NCBI RefSeq assembly: GCF_020080835.1 | Contig: NC_058158.1 | Location: 1,178,001-1,242,000 of the forward strand | DNA length: 64,000 bases | Direction of reading: 5' to 3' | DNA from: Cotesia glomerata | Lineage: Eukaryota > Arthropoda > Insecta > Hymenoptera > Braconidae | Part shown: in pieces, positions 62,073 through 64,000 of the stretch | Numbering within the stretch: position 1 is the stretch's first letter | Layout of the letters: every line of letters begins with the position of its first letter | Program-made: the position numbers and the translations under genes | The notes under the pieces: model-generated | Databases searched by the model: none | The model's input: the letters and a program-made list of their open reading frames with translations, nothing else | What the model was told of the DNA's origin: nothing

Positions 62073-63050
62073 TTTTTTTTTTTTATTAATCAGTCATTTG
62101 TAAAGCGAGAACTTAAAAATTTAGAAAAAGTAATCGTAGATGTGAAAAAAAATTTATTACGGTGCATAATGACGATAAAAATTACTGTAAGAAAAGTTAG
62201 AAGAAAAAAATTTTTTTTGTTTTTTTGATTAAAAAATTTTTTTTTCTTTTAAATTGTAGGAAATGACGTTAAAATATATTTTAGGAAGCTGAAAGAGCTT
62301 TTTGGAAAAAAAAAATTTTCTTACGAAATTTTTGGGGTACCCCATTTTGCCACCCCCCCCCCTCCCCTATATATATTATATATATGAAAAATATATCAAA
62401 AATGCATGTGGGTACTCAAGTGAAAGCTCTTAATGAGTGTAACATCAGGATGAGCTTATATCTTTAAAATATATATGTATATATGAAAAATATATCAAAT
62501 ATATCAAAAATGCATCTGGGTACTCAAATGAAAGCTCTCGATGAGTATAACATCGGGATGAGATTATATCTTTAAAATCGTGAATAGTTTAAAAAGTACA
62601 GTGCAATTTAACAATAGCCATTATTTAATGAAGCGAAGTTTTATTTATTTATAGTTAGAAATTTATAAAAATCCTTAAACTTGTTGGGGTGAAATGTTTT
62701 TTATATAAAGTATTAAATAAAATTTCAAACTAATAAATTTTGACATAAAATTAAAAAATGAAAATTTTTTAAAAAAATATTATGCAAAGTTTAAAATCAA
62801 AATTTTTAAAAAAGAATTTAGTAGACAAAAATTGGAATTCAAAATTTTTCATTTAAAACTTGAATTTCTGCCTAATTTCAAAATACAGCAATTAAAACAT
62901 GTTTTAAATTTTTTTATAACGAAAAAATTTACACGCTAAATCAATGATAAAAAATTTTTGGACAAATTTTAACAATATAATTGATCAAATAAAATAGAAA
63001 TAATTGCGAGTAAAAATTAAGAAAACATTCTGAGCATTATAAAACTAAAG

Positions 63051-63390
63051 CGTCGAAACCGGCAACCAGTACTACCTCAAAGGTCCAGTGTTTTGTCAGA
63101 ACAGGTAAAAAAAGATTAATATGTTTGCCTACGGTCAGTATATTTTCACAAAAAAAAATATTTTTAATCATACTATCGGATTTCTTATAGAATAATCTCG
63201 GAGCTTGTCTCAATACGAAGACACTTCGCGTGACGATACGGAGTATTTGAACAGCGATAAATCAACTGTACCTGGCACCCAGCCTCTAAAACCCCCGAAG
63301 ACTAGCATAAATATTTTTTCACCTCAACTGAAGACCCGAGACTCCATAAAAATATTCATGAACCAAAACCCAACAATAGGACATTTATGA
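63051..63390 (+). CDS. Possible 3'-terminal exons of an unrecognised plus-strand gene
   Basis: Seen: a frame open from 63205 to a TGA at 63388-63390 encodes about 61 residues rich in S, T, D, K and P (for example SQYEDTSRDDTEYLNSDKS, then KPPKTSINIFSPQLKTRDS), with AATAAA 67 nt past the stop. There is no ATG near its start, so it would have to be a terminal exon. A short upstream block, 63051-63104, bounded by AAAG and CAG|GTAAAA, has an open frame (ETGNQYYLKGPVFCQN) that joins in phase if the acceptor CGGAG (ending 63203) is used. The better-looking acceptor TTTCTTATAG (ending 63190) gives a stop in that frame. I recognise no family. Composition and poly(A) signal favour a real exon, but the splice model is weak. 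Confidence 0.3.
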
Positions 63391-63456
63391 GCGTGTTGGA
63401 TTAGACAGTACCCGTGTAATATAACGATTTAATTTATTGAATAGAATTATTATTGA

Positions 63457-63462
63457 AATAAA
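63457..63462 (+). terminator. Possible poly(A) signal AATAAA (plus)
   Basis: AATAAA within TATTGAAATAAACATTG, 67 nt downstream of the stop of the possible terminal exon ending at 63390. In A/T-rich DNA this hexamer is common, so it supports the exon only weakly. Confidence 0.3.
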
Positions 63463-63809
63463 CATTGATAGTCCTTGGGAATTCGTGCTGACAAATCGAC
63501 AGCAAAGGGCAAAGGAGCTCAGTAATGACCCCCCGGAATGAGTCGTATGTGCGATTATGATGCCAAGGGGTCACGATCACTTTGAAATCCGGCTTAAGAC
63601 CTAAACGTTTAGCACAGACTAGAGACTAAGCACTGCTCAGTCTGTGAGGGGTGATCTGACCCCCAAGCTGATCCAGACCAAATTGTAACACCCTCAAATA
63701 AAGACCTATGAAACGAAAACTATACGTGTTATTGCGGATGCAGCTCCCCAGCTCGACTACCCACACATGATCAACTGAAATAAGTTTAATGTTCATAGAC
63801 TGCACTCAC

Positions 63810-64000
63810 CCTGTTTTCGTTTTCCTCTCCGGCGAGTCCGAGCTCCGGCTTGGGACTGGGATTTTTAGGTAGAAATTGTATGCGTGGGTGAATTCGGCAC
63901 ACTGGTATTATCATCAAATCCAAATCCGCATTCAATGCTACGATTGTTTGGCAAACATACACGCTGTTTTTAAAATTTTCCGGTACTTGCTGATCTGCAG
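63810..64000 (-). CDS. Internal exon of an unrecognised gene, continuing off the right edge
   Basis: Seen: the minus strand from 64000 has one uninterrupted frame of 63 codons (first full codon at 63998) ending exactly at a strong donor, CAGG|GTGAGTGC (GT at 63809-63808), in phase 0. Its other frames stop early. The peptide begins ADQQVPENFKNSVYVCQTIV, is moderately hydrophobic in the middle (LNADLDLMIIPVCRIHPRI) and ends acidic and Pro-rich (KNPSPKPELGLAGEENENR). I do not recognise the family; it has no obvious signal peptide or repeat. The upstream part lies outside the window. The next exon must lie at lower coordinates, yet phase-0 reading after the nearest AG sites meets stops, so the following intron is long or the next exon is far away. 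The H1-like gene on the same strand could be nested in such an intron; that is inference. Confidence 0.62.

Larger units (their letters stand above)
60505..62367. mobile_element. TIR element with G-tract ends and GCAAAATGGGGTAC (1.86 kb)
   Basis: The left end GGGGAGGGGGGGGGGGCAAA continues ATGGGGTAC. The right end is its complement (GTACCCCATTTTGCCACCCC and onward). TA lies on both sides, consistent with a TA duplication. A second GGGGTACCCC-like phrase occurs internally near 60660. No transposase frame; an 87-codon minus frame (60998-60735) has no domain. It contains a decayed microsatellite-type element that is itself split by a MITE. Confidence 0.88.
59920..62655 (+). mobile_element. Helitron HelA, copy 10 (split by nested insertion; 3' end lost)
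   Basis: Starts TCTATATTATTAAGAGAAT after A at 59920. HelA sequence continues to 60504, resumes at about 62368 with a unit arm (AAATGCATGTGGGTACTCAA) and fades at ~62655 in TTTATTTATAGTTAGAAA, lacking the hairpin and CTAG. The 60505-62367 element interrupts it within a TA-rich loop. Confidence 0.83.
62656..63809. other. A/T-rich, then flank of coding sequence
   Basis: A/T-rich and without structure to about 63010. From 63040 the composition changes and a possible plus-strand exon pair (63051-63104, 63204-63390) with a downstream AATAAA appears. From 63480 to 63809 is a balanced non-coding stretch that, on the minus strand, is the start of the intron following the right-edge exon. Confidence 0.5.

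Overview
The window is eukaryotic, strongly AT-rich, almost gene-free insect-type DNA. Small introns with GT..AG borders, AATAAA signals, long microsatellites and dense small DNA transposons fit an insect. A parasitoid wasp or other hymenopteran is my best guess, but that is inference and nothing in the sequence proves it. I see no rRNA, tRNA, CRISPR array, prokaryotic gene organisation or intact transposase.

Genes. Two pieces of coding sequence are well supported. (1) A small two-exon gene on the minus strand (15188 down to 13490, poly(A) signal at 13430-13435) encodes a protein of about 152 residues. It has an H1/H5-like winged-helix domain followed by a Lys/Arg/Pro-rich tail, so it resembles a linker histone or a sperm-type basic chromatin protein. 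Its original intron of roughly 90 nt has been enlarged to 1,240 nt by a MITE. (2) The right edge carries a 63-codon minus-strand exon (64000 to 63810) with a strong splice donor, part of a gene that continues beyond the window. A weaker plus-strand terminal exon (about 63204-63390, with AATAAA at 63457) lies just before it. The rest is probably intergenic or part of very long introns.

Mobile DNA. The commonest element is a non-autonomous Helitron family, here called HelA, with ten copies near 1.6, 7.5, 15.5, 25.7, 35.2, 38.1, 43.0, 50.6, 56.0 and 59.9 kb. It starts with TC, ends with a GCAGTCAC/GTGACTGC hairpin plus CTAG, and inserts between A and T. Its body is a long TA-centred inverted repeat that is multiplied in some copies. 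A second, very small Helitron (HelB, 125 bp) has two complete copies, both inserted at an A|T site inside or beside HelA. A set of MITEs shares CAC(A/G/T)-type ends and 2-bp target duplications (near 3.7, 13.8, 17.4, 37.7, 47.5, 50.7, 54.6 and 61.3 kb). Further terminal-inverted-repeat elements lie at 11.3-12.0, 20.7-22.4, 51.4-52.2 and 60.5-62.4 kb, and two good copies of a microsatellite-bearing element at 21.2 and 30.1 kb.

Layout. Repeat clusters alternate with more base-balanced single-copy islands (for example near 5.0-6.0, 16.5-17.3, 29.0-29.7, 39.3-40.0, 42.0-42.8, 44.2-45.0 and 59.0-59.8 kb) where no gene can be defended. The nested insertions at 50.6-52.7 and 59.9-62.7 kb give a readable order of transposition events. 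Several dispersed and tandem repeats preserve a GCGCCA(T/C)CTGT-like core that resembles an insect CTCF-type site.
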